The notes under the pieces: model-generated
Seen by the model: only the letters and a program-made list of their open reading frames with translations
The model's database searches: none
What the model was told of the DNA's origin: nothing
Shown here: positions 8,501 through 15,376 of the stretch, in pieces
How the letters are laid out: each line of letters starts with the position of its first letter
Numbering within the stretch: position 1 is the first letter of the stretch
DNA from: an uncultured Verrucomicrobia subdivision 3 bacterium
GTDB taxonomy: Bacteria > Verrucomicrobiota > Verrucomicrobiia > Limisphaerales > UBA11358
Direction of reading: 5' to 3'
Length of the DNA: 38,440 bases
Assembly (NCBI GenBank): GCA_903936645.1
Contig: CAIZWI010000106.1
Location: 1 to 38,440 of the forward strand
Position numbers and translations under genes: made by a program

Positions 8501-11154
8501 GAAATCAGGAGGTAATCAGTGCCGGTATCCAGAGTGGCCGGGGCCGCCGGACCTTGAATATTAATCGTGTTGCCATTGGGATCGTTCGCGTTTAATTGGC
8601 CCAGCACCAACAGCCGGTCGTTGTTGGCGCTCGCGGCTGTCGGGGCAACATTGAGGTTGCATGTGGCCGCCGGGTCCAGGGTCAAATTATTGCTAAATGT
8701 CAGCGTGCCGTGGTTCAACGTCGCGCCCAGGGCATCCGGTTGGATGGCGGAGAGTCCGGGAACCTCCACATTGCCGTTGACCTTGCCAATGCCGTTCAAG
8801 CTAGCGCCCGGACTGACCGCATAAGTAATGCCGGCTACATCCAGCAGCGAACCAGCGGCCACCGTGATGTTCGTCGAGGTAAGGGAACCCGTCACATAGA
8901 GTTTAGCCCCATTGGTAATGGTGGTGATGTTTGTGTAAGTATTCTGCCCGGCCAAAGTTAAAGCCCCGCCGGCAACGGTGAGAGAAACGGCCTGGCCGCC
9001 ATTGGCACCATTCGCCGTGCCATCCACGATACTCCCAGCGAAAGTGCTCGTGCCGCCATTGTAAACCAGGATGGCAGGCGAAAGCTTGCTGCTATTGGTG
9101 ATGGTGGCGGCGCTGGCATTGGGATTGAAGGTTAAACCACTCAATTGCTGGCTGAAGCCGGCCAGATCGAGGGTGCCGGACGTTCCATCATCGCCGCCGA
9201 GCGACAGGGCGGTGGTTACCGGCAGAGCGTTGGCGATGCCTAACCTGAGGGTGCCACTGTTCGTGGTATTGCCAGTATAGGTACTAGCGGCCTTCAACGT
9301 CAGCAGGCCATTACCCGCCACGGTCAAGCTGCCGCCAATGCTGGTCAGCGGCGTGGCCAGCGCAACACTCTTGCCCCCGGTGTTCAGGGAGTAGGCCTGA
9401 TTGGCGGCCGTACTGAACCGGCTGGAATAATCATTGGTGTTGTTGGCGGTGAACTGCAGGGTGCCGCCATTGAAATTAATGGTGCCGAAAGCCGCATTGG
9501 CCCCACCGTTGGTGCCGACCGCACCCAAGGCGAGAATATTGTTAAGCACCAGCGTACCCGCGTTGAGAACCGTGTTGCCGAAATAGGTGTTGGCCTGACT
9601 GTTGGTCACGTAACCACTGCCATTTAAGGTAACACTGGCATTGTTCTCGATGCCCCCGCTGCCCAGCAAGGTGTAGTTGTGGGTCGAGTTATTAAACACC
9701 ACACTATTCGGCGAAAGATATGTGTTGTTGGTGACTTGAATACTGGGGCCGGCCGGGGCGAGGGAATCATCAAAAACCACCGCCGGGCCAAATTGCACCG
9801 TTTCGGTATAAGCCTGTCCGGTGGCCCCACCGCTTAATGTCCAGTTGCCGGCCGCCGTCCAGTTGGCATTGGCCGTGCTCGGGCTCCATACCAGGGGGGC
9901 GATGGCCGAAATGTTTAAATTGATTTGGTTGCTGGCAGTGCCATCCACCAATGCGGCCGTGAAGCCTTTGGGCAGCGCCCCCAGCGTAAACGAGCCAAAC
10001 ACCCCGGCGGCATTGGTGTTTGCCAGACTGCCAAACTGCAGTAAAGGAATGGCACTGCCAGTTTGCCAACCGCCGCCGGTCAGCAAAATCGGCGCGGGTG
10101 CATTAGTGACAAATATGAGTTGGTTCGTTACCACCAGCATGGGCACCGTGGGTGTGCCCAGCCACCCCCCGCTAAATTCCAAAACTGAATTGTTGGTTCC
10201 GGTCAGGGTCAAATTGGAAACCGTCAAAGAGCTGCCGGGCACCGTTGCCAGCACCCCGTTGGTGGCATTCGCAGCCACCGTTATGGAACCGTAATTGGTG
10301 GTGGCGGTGCTGATGACCAGGTTGCCGCTGCCAACGGTCAGACCCGCCAGCGTGTTGGTGCCCGCCAGGACGCCGAAGCCCGGCCCGTTCCATTTTACCG
10401 CCGTGCCGGAACTGCTCTGCACGTTGCCAGGAATGATCAAGCTTTGCCCAACATAACTGGACGCCAGGGTCACCGTGCCGCCCCCGGTGAGATTAACCGG
10501 AAATGGTTGCAGCACGGCATTGATGCCGGCGGTCGAGGCGTTGGCACTGTTCTGCAGGAGCAGAGTCGTGCCGTTGGAAAGCGTTAGGCTGCTGGCATTG
10601 CCCAAATTATACCCCCAATTAAGCCCGAGCGTACCCTGGACTACGTTGATCGGCCCGGTGAATGGGTTGGGTGTGTTGCTGAAACGGCCTGTCAAAGATC
10701 CCCCGCCCAGTTTGGTGAAGCCCTGCGTGCCGGACTGAGTCCAATACCAATACACGCCCCCATTGTTGTACACATTAATCACCGGCGTGCCGACGGAGGT
10801 CTGGAAGTTTAAGCCCAGGTTGGCACCCGCCAGACCAATGGTGGAGCCCCCGGTCAGATTCAGCGTGCCCACTGTGTACTTCACACTGGAACTGGGATTG
10901 TTGATCGTATTGGTGGTGTTGTTGAATGTGACTACGGAATCCACTGCGTTGGGAATATTGGCCGGTGACCAGGCGCTGGAAGTTCCCCAGACCGTGTTGG
11001 AACCAACCCAAGTATTGGTGGTTTGGGCCTGGAGCGCCGGTACTGTGCCCAGTAGCAAGCAAAGGCAGGTGATCCACGCCGCCAGCGTGCGGGAGCGGGT
11101 TCGAATTATGGTTTGCATAGTCATTACTCTTTTATCGTTGGGTTTGGTGTTCAT
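5593..11154 (-). CDS. Giant secreted PATR (autotransporter-associated beta-strand repeat) protein
   Basis: About 1853 residues rich in Thr, Asn, Gly and Ser. A signal peptide ends near residue 44 (PALQAQ). Three module starts of the form W...W...NW/AW...P are visible at about residues 47, 421 and 1025, separated by beta-strand repeats (GNLTIDGAAGTCGYSGNTTLAGGTL and similar) that predict a long parallel beta-helix. Residues about 1676-1780 look like a cadherin-like beta-sandwich (WLTSLALNPEDNLTPAF...VFAYNAT). The last 65 residues (GWRLQVQTNAV...VFFRMVYP) form a C-terminal beta domain. There is no outer-membrane barrel, so surface attachment is unexplained. The start may be Met13 at 11118, where AAAGAG lies 8 bp upstream; the ATG at 11154 has no such site. 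Operator B lies about 220-250 bp upstream. No catalytic motif was seen; the role is probably adhesive or structural. Confidence 0.85.
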   Translation of the reverse strand: MNTKPNDKRVMTMQTIIRTRSRTLAAWITCLCLLLGTVPALQAQTTNTWVGSNTVWGTSSAWSPANIPNAVDSVVTFNNTTNTINNPSSSVKYTVGTLNLTGGSTIGLAGANLGLNFQTSVGTPVINVYNNGGVYWYWTQSGTQGFTKLGGGSLTGRFSNTPNPFTGPINVVQGTLGLNWGYNLGNASSLTLSNGTTLLLQNSANASTAGINAVLQPFPVNLTGGGTVTLASSYVGQSLIIPGNVQSSSGTAVKWNGPGFGVLAGTNTLAGLTVGSGNLVISTATTNYGSITVAANATNGVLATVPGSSLTVSNLTLTGTNNSVLEFSGGWLGTPTVPMLVVTNQLIFVTNAPAPILLTGGGWQTGSAIPLLQFGSLANTNAAGVFGSFTLGALPKGFTAALVDGTASNQINLNISAIAPLVWSPSTANANWTAAGNWTLSGGATGQAYTETVQFGPAVVFDDSLAPAGPSIQVTNNTYLSPNSVVFNNSTHNYTLLGSGGIENNASVTLNGSGYVTNSQANTYFGNTVLNAGTLVLNNILALGAVGTNGGANAAFGTINFNGGTLQFTANNTNDYSSRFSTAANQAYSLNTGGKSVALATPLTSIGGSLTVAGNGLLTLKAASTYTGNTTNSGTLRLGIANALPVTTALSLGGDDGTSGTLDLAGFSQQLSGLTFNPNASAATITNSSKLSPAILVYNGGTSTFAGSIVDGTANGANGGQAVSLTVAGGALTLAGQNTYTNITTITNGAKLYVTGSLTSTNITVAAGSLLDVAGITYAVSPGASLNGIGKVNGNVEVPGLSAIQPDALGATLNHGTLTFSNNLTLDPAATCNLNVAPTAASANNDRLLVLGQLNANDPNGNTINIQGPAAPATLDTGTDYLLISSPNNTISGTFNAVPNWVGAKPANYAHYTVVTSANTVTLHYSQGVLLSGAGAVTPVIGTHQNYSFTVLVTPGTGSTGIGVTADFSMLGGAVQTFAHSGNVYNYTYDVPGSVAPGNYAVPFTVTDAQADSFNGYFYLTIVNGTLVWNGAAGNNNWSGLNWLNGATPDTSGDTGDALVFTGNTRLAPVMDNSYNVAAVTFSNSAGAFNITTAGNTLTLAANGVVENDSPATESLDVPINLTSGSQLNTPAGNLIVGALGGSSDGFAKNGSGNLTIDGAAGTCGYSGNTTLAGGTLAITNADEVLPAGTTVAFTAPATLDLGGHSQTVGNLNQSGLSGGSIILTNGNLTVAGPGVNLTANTTAPLATTIDLSGLNSLTQNAGSMTFYGSLAANSTVKLAQTNYLTLNALYLANGGLTAAAPSDTATLLLGQSNVFNISTIQLGGYHNASGTIAFNGGWSNPTLVLRGLNGSGSAVANFNIGVNNNGSNPAFSFDTRAGTIDAVVNNLYILNNNSGGGTWVDTLSLSNGIFTAGTIYMGYDNGSTAATGGSAVVNQNGGTMLAGNLKLNANTSTGIPSLISTYNLGFGVNGTGLLSAAAISIGATQPITNSSATLNFINGTIENYDPALGQADSLGVVNGGSTSPENLDIAGQAGAEVANNSTTLHIVLAATGTHHFYAESGYTITEEPSVQISGSGGLTASGPGLVILAGTNNYTGNTTAGAGTLEIVQPDLFWRSSVTVSNGAVLQLDFAGTNQIAALVINGVSQTPGLYNSSTHPGLLAGPGSLVVVPVHTNAWLTSLALNPEDNLTPAFATNVFAYNATNGSGVKPTVTVVNADVTATNQLILNGRNLQLLASGVPSLVITNLGPGTTNVLKVLVTAQDGVTTNLYVVNLTQITVNANPFTLTSSLGGGNLNLSWPADRLGWRLQVQTNAVTTGLNSVWYDWPNSTNLNSVSIPLNPGNPTVFFRMVYP

Positions 11155-11334
11155 GGTTGCGGATTGAAGGAATTATTTAAAACGAACGCAGGTTGGGTGG
11201 CACAAGCGAGGGTGATTTGGCACTGGGATGAGAATTTTCACGAGTTCGGGTTTCCCCACTGCAAATCGGCATCCGGATACAATGGTACAAAATATCGTAG
11301 GCATCGATGGTTCAGAGTTTTTGGATAACAGGCC

Positions 11335-11625
11335 TTACATTAAAGTAATAGGCACGCGTAGCAATGGACGTTTTGCGCAAAACCAGGAGTTTTTGCGCAC
11401 CAAACGCATTTCCCCGACCAGGCGGGTTAAAAATCGAGCCGGGTTCACCCAATGGATGCCGCACTGGCTCGCCAGGGCAATTACGCCAAACTCACAGACT
11501 GAGACGGCGGTCAGCAGACTGATCACTTTTGCGGTGACTTTGCGGAGGTTTGGAAAGGTCTTTTGCATCGCAGGGTCTGGATCTGGTTTAGAAGGTGCCG
11601 GTTTCGCTGTTGAAGGAATTTCCAT
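11335..11625 (-). CDS. Doubtful small hypothetical protein
   Basis: A 96-residue frame whose middle (VISLLTAVSVCEFGVIALA) could be one hydrophobic segment. AAGGA lies 12 bp before the ATG, which is a poor spacing. The 3' end runs through operator B and its promoter, which argues against a conserved gene. I recognise no family. It may be an eroded gene or a chance frame in the spacer between the second pseudopilin gene and the PATR gene. Confidence 0.2.
   Translation of the reverse strand: MEIPSTAKPAPSKPDPDPAMQKTFPNLRKVTAKVISLLTAVSVCEFGVIALASQCGIHWVNPARFLTRLVGEMRLVRKNSWFCAKRPLLRVPITLM
11337..11401 (-). promoter_or_regulatory. Operator/promoter site B (paired TTTGCGCAA)
   Basis: Cores TTTGCGCAAA (11372-11381) and TTTGCGCACC (11392-11401) lie 20 bp apart; the distal core is the weakest of the set. 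On the minus strand 7 bp (ACGTCCA) separate the proximal core from TTGCTA (11364-11359), and 16 bp further lies TAATGT (11342-11337). GTAGCAATGGAC next to the core is identical to site C. The downstream gene is the PATR gene starting at 11154 or 11118, so the transcript would carry an unusually long leader of roughly 180-210 nt. Confidence 0.7.
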
Positions 11626-11704
11626 TTTTTGGAATTTTCCTTGGGGCGGCCAGAGTCCGGTGCGTGAACGAAGAAATTAGGATTTCAGCAAGGTCGGATC
11701 CACG

Positions 11705-12697
11705 TCATTGGTTGCCGCGAAAGGCGTACCCAGAAATCAGAAAAACCGCGTCGCGGTCCGTCGGCGGCGGGGGGTTGTTGTATTTAGAAATATTCATGCT
11801 GGCCGCATAAGCAATAGTGGCGCTATCCAGCCAGCGGCGCGAGGTGGCATGGCCGTCCGACCAACTGAAGGTGCTGGATGTGCCGTGAAAGGCGGCCGGC
11901 GAATCCAAAATGGTGGTGCCCGACCAGTTATTGGCCGCCGAACCACTGACATTCATCACCCAAGTGCCTTCATTTTGTCCGCGTGGATCGTTTTCCTCCA
12001 CGAAAACGAACTTGTCGGTCGGGTGGAGCACATCAGAAATTTTGGTGAGGATTTCTGCCTTGCTGGGATCGTTGCCCCAGGCCTGGCCATTAAGACCAGT
12101 GGCACCCGAGTAAGAGCAGAAAGCATAATTCGCGGTGCTCAATTGTTTGCGCGTGTCCCCCGGGCAATTCACCACATCGGGATTTTTCAAATAGAGCCCA
12201 AAGGCACCTTGGATGACGCATTGCTCGGTCAGAAGCTTGGTGTAAGTTTGGGCATCCATCGAGCCTTGCACCGGTACTTTGGGCAGGTTGTTGGGTTCCT
12301 GGCTGGACGCGTATTGAAAGCGCCAGGGAACTTGGTTGAGACCACTGGTGTAGGAGGGGTCGGAGTTGGTCATGTTATTCATGTTGACCAGGTAATCTTT
12401 GTTATCATTACTGTACATGGTCCAAGCCAGCCCCATTTGCTTTTGATTGCTGAGACAGGCCGCCGAAGCGGCTTTCTGCTTCGCCTTGGCAAGGGCCGGC
12501 AGCAACATGGCGGCCAGGATGGCGATGATGGCAATCACGACCAGCAGTTCAATCAGGGTGAATCCGGCCCGCCATGGGCGGTCACTCCCACTCCTGCCCG
12601 CGGGCATTTCCCGCCAACTGCCAACGGACCCGCCGGTGGGTTGATTGGGGCAGGACCGGCGCTCAGCGGAAATAAAGGGACGAAATAACGCGTTCAT
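11705..12697 (-). CDS. Pseudopilin-like protein with N-terminal methylation motif and H-x9-DG motif
   Basis: A 330-residue protein. A 43-residue basic, Ser/Pro-rich leader precedes [20 protein letters not shown], the prepilin peptidase and methylation signature, followed by [24 protein letters not shown], which is typical of the Verrucomicrobia/Planctomycetes prepilin-like family. Near the C-terminus [14 protein letters not shown] is an exact H-x9-DG motif. The protein should be an inner-membrane-anchored pseudopilin with a periplasmic domain. The ATG at 12697 lies about 30 bp after the -10 of site C, almost the same geometry as the first pseudopilin at site A. It faces away from the regulator gene and is followed by the giant PATR gene, repeating the pseudopilin-then-PATR order seen at 4951-786. 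The exact role is unknown. Confidence 0.87.
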   Translation of the reverse strand: MNALFRPFISAERRSCPNQPTGGSVGSWREMPAGRSGSDRPWRAGFTLIELLVVIAIIAILAAMLLPALAKAKQKAASAACLSNQKQMGLAWTMYSNDNKDYLVNMNNMTNSDPSYTSGLNQVPWRFQYASSQEPNNLPKVPVQGSMDAQTYTKLLTEQCVIQGAFGLYLKNPDVVNCPGDTRKQLSTANYAFCSYSGATGLNGQAWGNDPSKAEILTKISDVLHPTDKFVFVEENDPRGQNEGTWVMNVSGSAANNWSGTTILDSPAAFHGTSSTFSWSDGHATSRRWLDSATIAYAASMNISKYNNPPPPTDRDAVFLISGYAFRGNQ

Positions 12698-12728
12698 CGG
12701 TGGTTGACAATTTTGGTTTACGAACTCT

Positions 12729-12793
12729 ACCTTAAATTATTCGCCGCGCGTAGCAATGGACAATTTGCGCAAGAGTGGTATATTTTGCGCAAA
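12729..12793 (-). promoter_or_regulatory. Operator/promoter site C (paired TTTGCGCAA), next to the regulator gene
   Basis: Cores TTTGCGCAAG (12764-12773) and TTTGCGCAAA (12784-12793) lie 20 bp apart. On the minus strand 7 bp (TTGTCCA) precede TTGCTA (12756-12751), and 16 bp further lies TAAGGT (12734-12729). The orientation drives the pseudopilin at 12697. The distal core ends 13 bp before the regulator's ATG at 12807, so binding here could also repress or tune the regulator's own expression. Confidence 0.75.
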
Positions 12794-12806
12794 CCCAATT
12801 TGCATC

Positions 12807-13970
12807 ATGAGCCGACCTCTCAAAATCGCCGTCGCCCTGCCGGACTCCAAACCCTGGGGCATTACCCGTTTCTTCAATGGGGTTAATGAGTACGCCCACG
12901 AGCGCAAATGGCTGCTGACCTCCTGCCCGGTGAACCCGGATAGTGCCGATGATTTCCCCCTCGACTGGTCCCGGCTGAAATCTTGGCAGGTGGATGGCAT
13001 TATTTTACAGGCCAATGATCGCAAGCAATCCGAGCAATTGCGCAAATGGGACATCCCCATGGTCAATATTGGGGAGGATCTGGGAGTTGATTGCGACATT
13101 CCGCGGCTGGCGCAGAACAACCAGCTCGTCGGCCGGCTGGCCGCTGAGCACCTCATCGGCCTGGGCCTGAAAAACCTGGCCTACCACGGCGTTCAGGGGC
13201 GGTGGTATTCGGACGAACGCTTGAAAGGGTTCAAGCTCGCCGCCCGCGAGGCGCGCCTGAAAGTCAACAGCTTCTGCCTGCCCCACATGACCCGTGACGC
13301 CCTGTGGAATGAGCGCTACGAGCCGATTAAACGCTGGTTAAGGACCCTCCCCCTGCCCGTCGGCTTGTTTGCAGTGCATGATTACCGTGCCCTGATCGTC
13401 CTTTCCGCCTGCCGCGAAATCGGTCTCAAGGTGCCCGAAGAAGTGGCCGTGATTGGCTCGGACAACGACTTGATGGTCTGCGAGTTTTCCACCCCCACCC
13501 TCACCAGCGTCTGCGTCAACGCGTACCGCATGGGGTACGAGGCCGCCCGTTTGCTGGACCGGTTGATTCAAGGCCGCCTGGCCCACCACGAACCCATTTT
13601 GATCGATCCCTCCGAAGTGGCCGCCCGTGCCTCCACGGATGTGCTGCACGTGGACAACCCGGCCATCAGGAAGGCCATTCAATTCATGCAGCAGAATTTT
13701 GCGGGGGCTTTCAAAATTAATGCCGTTGCCGAGGCCGCCGGGGTTTCCCGCCGGTTCCTCGAAACCCGCTTTCGTGAGGAGCGCCAAACCTCGCCCGGCG
13801 AATTTCTCATCAACTTGCGCCTCCAAAAAGCGCGCGCCATGCTCACCGCCCATAACCGCCGCTCGGCGGAGGATATTGCCCGTGATTGCGGTTTTGGCAC
13901 TGGAAAAAATCTGCGGGCGGCCTTTAAACGAGTGCTCAATGCCTCCCCGAACGATTTCCGCCCCGAGTAA
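12807..13970 (+). CDS. XylR-like AraC-family transcriptional regulator with sugar-binding domain
   Basis: 387 residues from ATG 12807. Residues about 5-275 resemble the LacI/periplasmic-binding-protein fold: KIAVALPDSKPWGI at the start, DGIILQANDR, LAAEHLIGLGLKNLAYHG, GLFAVHDYRALIVLSACREIGLKVPEEVAVIGSDND and LTSVCVNAYRMGYEAARLLDRLIQG. Residues about 285-387 are an AraC-type double helix-turn-helix (INAVAEAAGVSRRFLETRF; SAEDIARDCGFGTGKNLRAAFKRV; SPNDFRPE). This is the XylR-type architecture: sugar binding is expected to change DNA binding. An in-frame ATG at 12756 would place operator C inside the gene, so I prefer 12807. Position and architecture make it the likely regulator of sites A-D; the ligand is unknown. 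Confidence 0.9.
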   Translation: MSRPLKIAVALPDSKPWGITRFFNGVNEYAHERKWLLTSCPVNPDSADDFPLDWSRLKSWQVDGIILQANDRKQSEQLRKWDIPMVNIGEDLGVDCDIPRLAQNNQLVGRLAAEHLIGLGLKNLAYHGVQGRWYSDERLKGFKLAAREARLKVNSFCLPHMTRDALWNERYEPIKRWLRTLPLPVGLFAVHDYRALIVLSACREIGLKVPEEVAVIGSDNDLMVCEFSTPTLTSVCVNAYRMGYEAARLLDRLIQGRLAHHEPILIDPSEVAARASTDVLHVDNPAIRKAIQFMQQNFAGAFKINAVAEAAGVSRRFLETRFREERQTSPGEFLINLRLQKARAMLTAHNRRSAEDIARDCGFGTGKNLRAAFKRVLNASPNDFRPE

Positions 13971-14105
13971 ATGCGTCATTGATCACGCAGGGAGATATTT
14001 TCAAGAAACACCCCTGGGTCCAGAAAATTAACAGCAAACCTCCCGGGGACGCCTCATTCCGGCATGGCTAGATTATCCACCAGCGACAAGCTTAACTACA
14101 GCGAA

Positions 14106-14113
14106 AAGGAGGT
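14106..14113 (+). promoter_or_regulatory. Strong ribosome binding site deciding the GH5 start
   Basis: AAGGAGGT lies 13 bp before the ATG at 14127. It favours that start over the in-frame ATG at 14064, which would put a hydrophilic extension in front of the signal peptide. I saw no comparably strong site before the minus-strand glycosidase genes. Confidence 0.65.
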
Positions 14114-14126
14114 GGTGGCAATAATT

Positions 14127-15233
14127 ATGAACCGAGCTATGAAATGGCTGATGAATACCCTGGCCAGCATTGCCCTCTGGGCGCTCACCGCCGGTGCGCA
14201 AACCAGCCAGATCACATTTAATGGTCAGAATTTATTCCTGAATGGCGCCAATATTGCCTGGCGAAATTATGCTAACGATGTTGGTCCCAACGCCAGAACC
14301 GACATGGCGTATTTCAACCGCATTTTCGGCAAGGTCCACGCCAGCGGCGGCAATTGCCTGAGACTCTGGGTGCATATTCATGGTGGAAACACTCCCGTTT
14401 GGAGTGGAAACAAGGTCACAGGACCGGGGGTAAACACAGTCCGCGATCTGAAGCAAATTCTCGCTTGCGCCTGGACGAACCAGGTTGGACTGATTTTATG
14501 TCTTTGGTCGTTTGATATGTTGCAGGGCAAGTTCAATACCGAGTTTGCCGGACTCACGGCCCGTTCTTATGCCATTCTTACAAACGACACTTGCCGCAGT
14601 TATTACCTCACCAACGCCCTGACCCCTATGGTTAAAGGACTGAAAGGGCATCCGGCAATTGTGGCCTGGGAAATTTTCAATGAGCCGGAGGGCATGACCC
14701 CGCAATTCGGCTGGAGCACTTATCGGGTGAACATTACTTACGTGCAAAAATTTGTCAATCAGTGTGCCGGGACTATCCACCGGGCGGATCCATCCGCCCG
14801 GGTGTCCAACGGTGCCTGGGCGCTGTTCTCCACCACCGACGTAACACTTCCCGGCAGCGCCCACCCCGACAATTTTAATTATTACCGGGATGACCGGTTG
14901 ATTGCCGCTGGCGGGGATGCCCAAGGCACCCTGGATTTTTATATGGTGCATTATTATGACTGGGCCGGTGGTAACAAACGTTCGCCCTTTCAGCACGCCG
15001 CCGCCACCTGGAAACTAGACAAGCCACTGGTCGTGGCAGAATTCTCATTTGTGGGTTGCACCAACTGTGGCAAGAATTTGCACATCGCACTCCATGACCG
15101 CGGCTACGCCGGTGCCCTGGACTGGTCCTTTACGGATGAAAACCCAGCCGGCATTCTCGACCAAATCGCCGGCATGGCGGCCGCTTACCCGGAAGCTGTG
15201 CTGGTGAGCACCAACCGCCCGGCGGGACCTTGA
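14127..15233 (+). CDS. Secreted GH5-like glycoside hydrolase (mannanase-type)
   Basis: 368 residues from ATG 14127. A signal peptide (MNRAMKWLMNTLASIALWALTAGAQ) is followed by a complete clan GH-A (beta/alpha)8 domain. NGANIAWRNYANDVG starts the barrel, CLRLWVHIHG is an early strand, WEIFNEPEG supplies the putative acid/base Glu186 and LVVAEFSF the putative nucleophile Glu305. The general pattern resembles GH5 beta-mannanases and relatives, but the substrate cannot be fixed from sequence reading. There is no carbohydrate-binding module. The gene lies 156 bp after the regulator on the same strand and has no copy of the paired operator; it may be read through from the regulator or use its own promoter. 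Confidence 0.83.
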   Translation: MNRAMKWLMNTLASIALWALTAGAQTSQITFNGQNLFLNGANIAWRNYANDVGPNARTDMAYFNRIFGKVHASGGNCLRLWVHIHGGNTPVWSGNKVTGPGVNTVRDLKQILACAWTNQVGLILCLWSFDMLQGKFNTEFAGLTARSYAILTNDTCRSYYLTNALTPMVKGLKGHPAIVAWEIFNEPEGMTPQFGWSTYRVNITYVQKFVNQCAGTIHRADPSARVSNGAWALFSTTDVTLPGSAHPDNFNYYRDDRLIAAGGDAQGTLDFYMVHYYDWAGGNKRSPFQHAAATWKLDKPLVVAEFSFVGCTNCGKNLHIALHDRGYAGALDWSFTDENPAGILDQIAGMAAAYPEAVLVSTNRPAGP

Positions 15234-15376
15234 AGATGCTGATTTAATACTGACCTTACTAATGCGTCCGCAGATCAATCTCCCAGCCACCGGGAGCAAT
15301 CAGATTCAGCGCTTCAGTAGACCTAAACAGAGTTGACGTTGAATGTTTTAAAATTCAGTATGACAAAATCTGGCAT

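Noticed and set aside
12704..12709. TTGACA as -35 of the regulator promoter
   Set aside because: The nearest -10-like sequence (TTAAAT at 12732) is 22 bp away, too far for a normal sigma-70 promoter.
13037..13046. Single ATTGCGCAAA inside the regulator gene
   Set aside because: No second core 20 bp away and no -35/-10 arrangement; it is coding sequence.
15280..15296. CTCCC/GGGAG hairpin as terminator of the glycosidase operon
   Set aside because: Only a 5-bp stem without a T-run on either strand.
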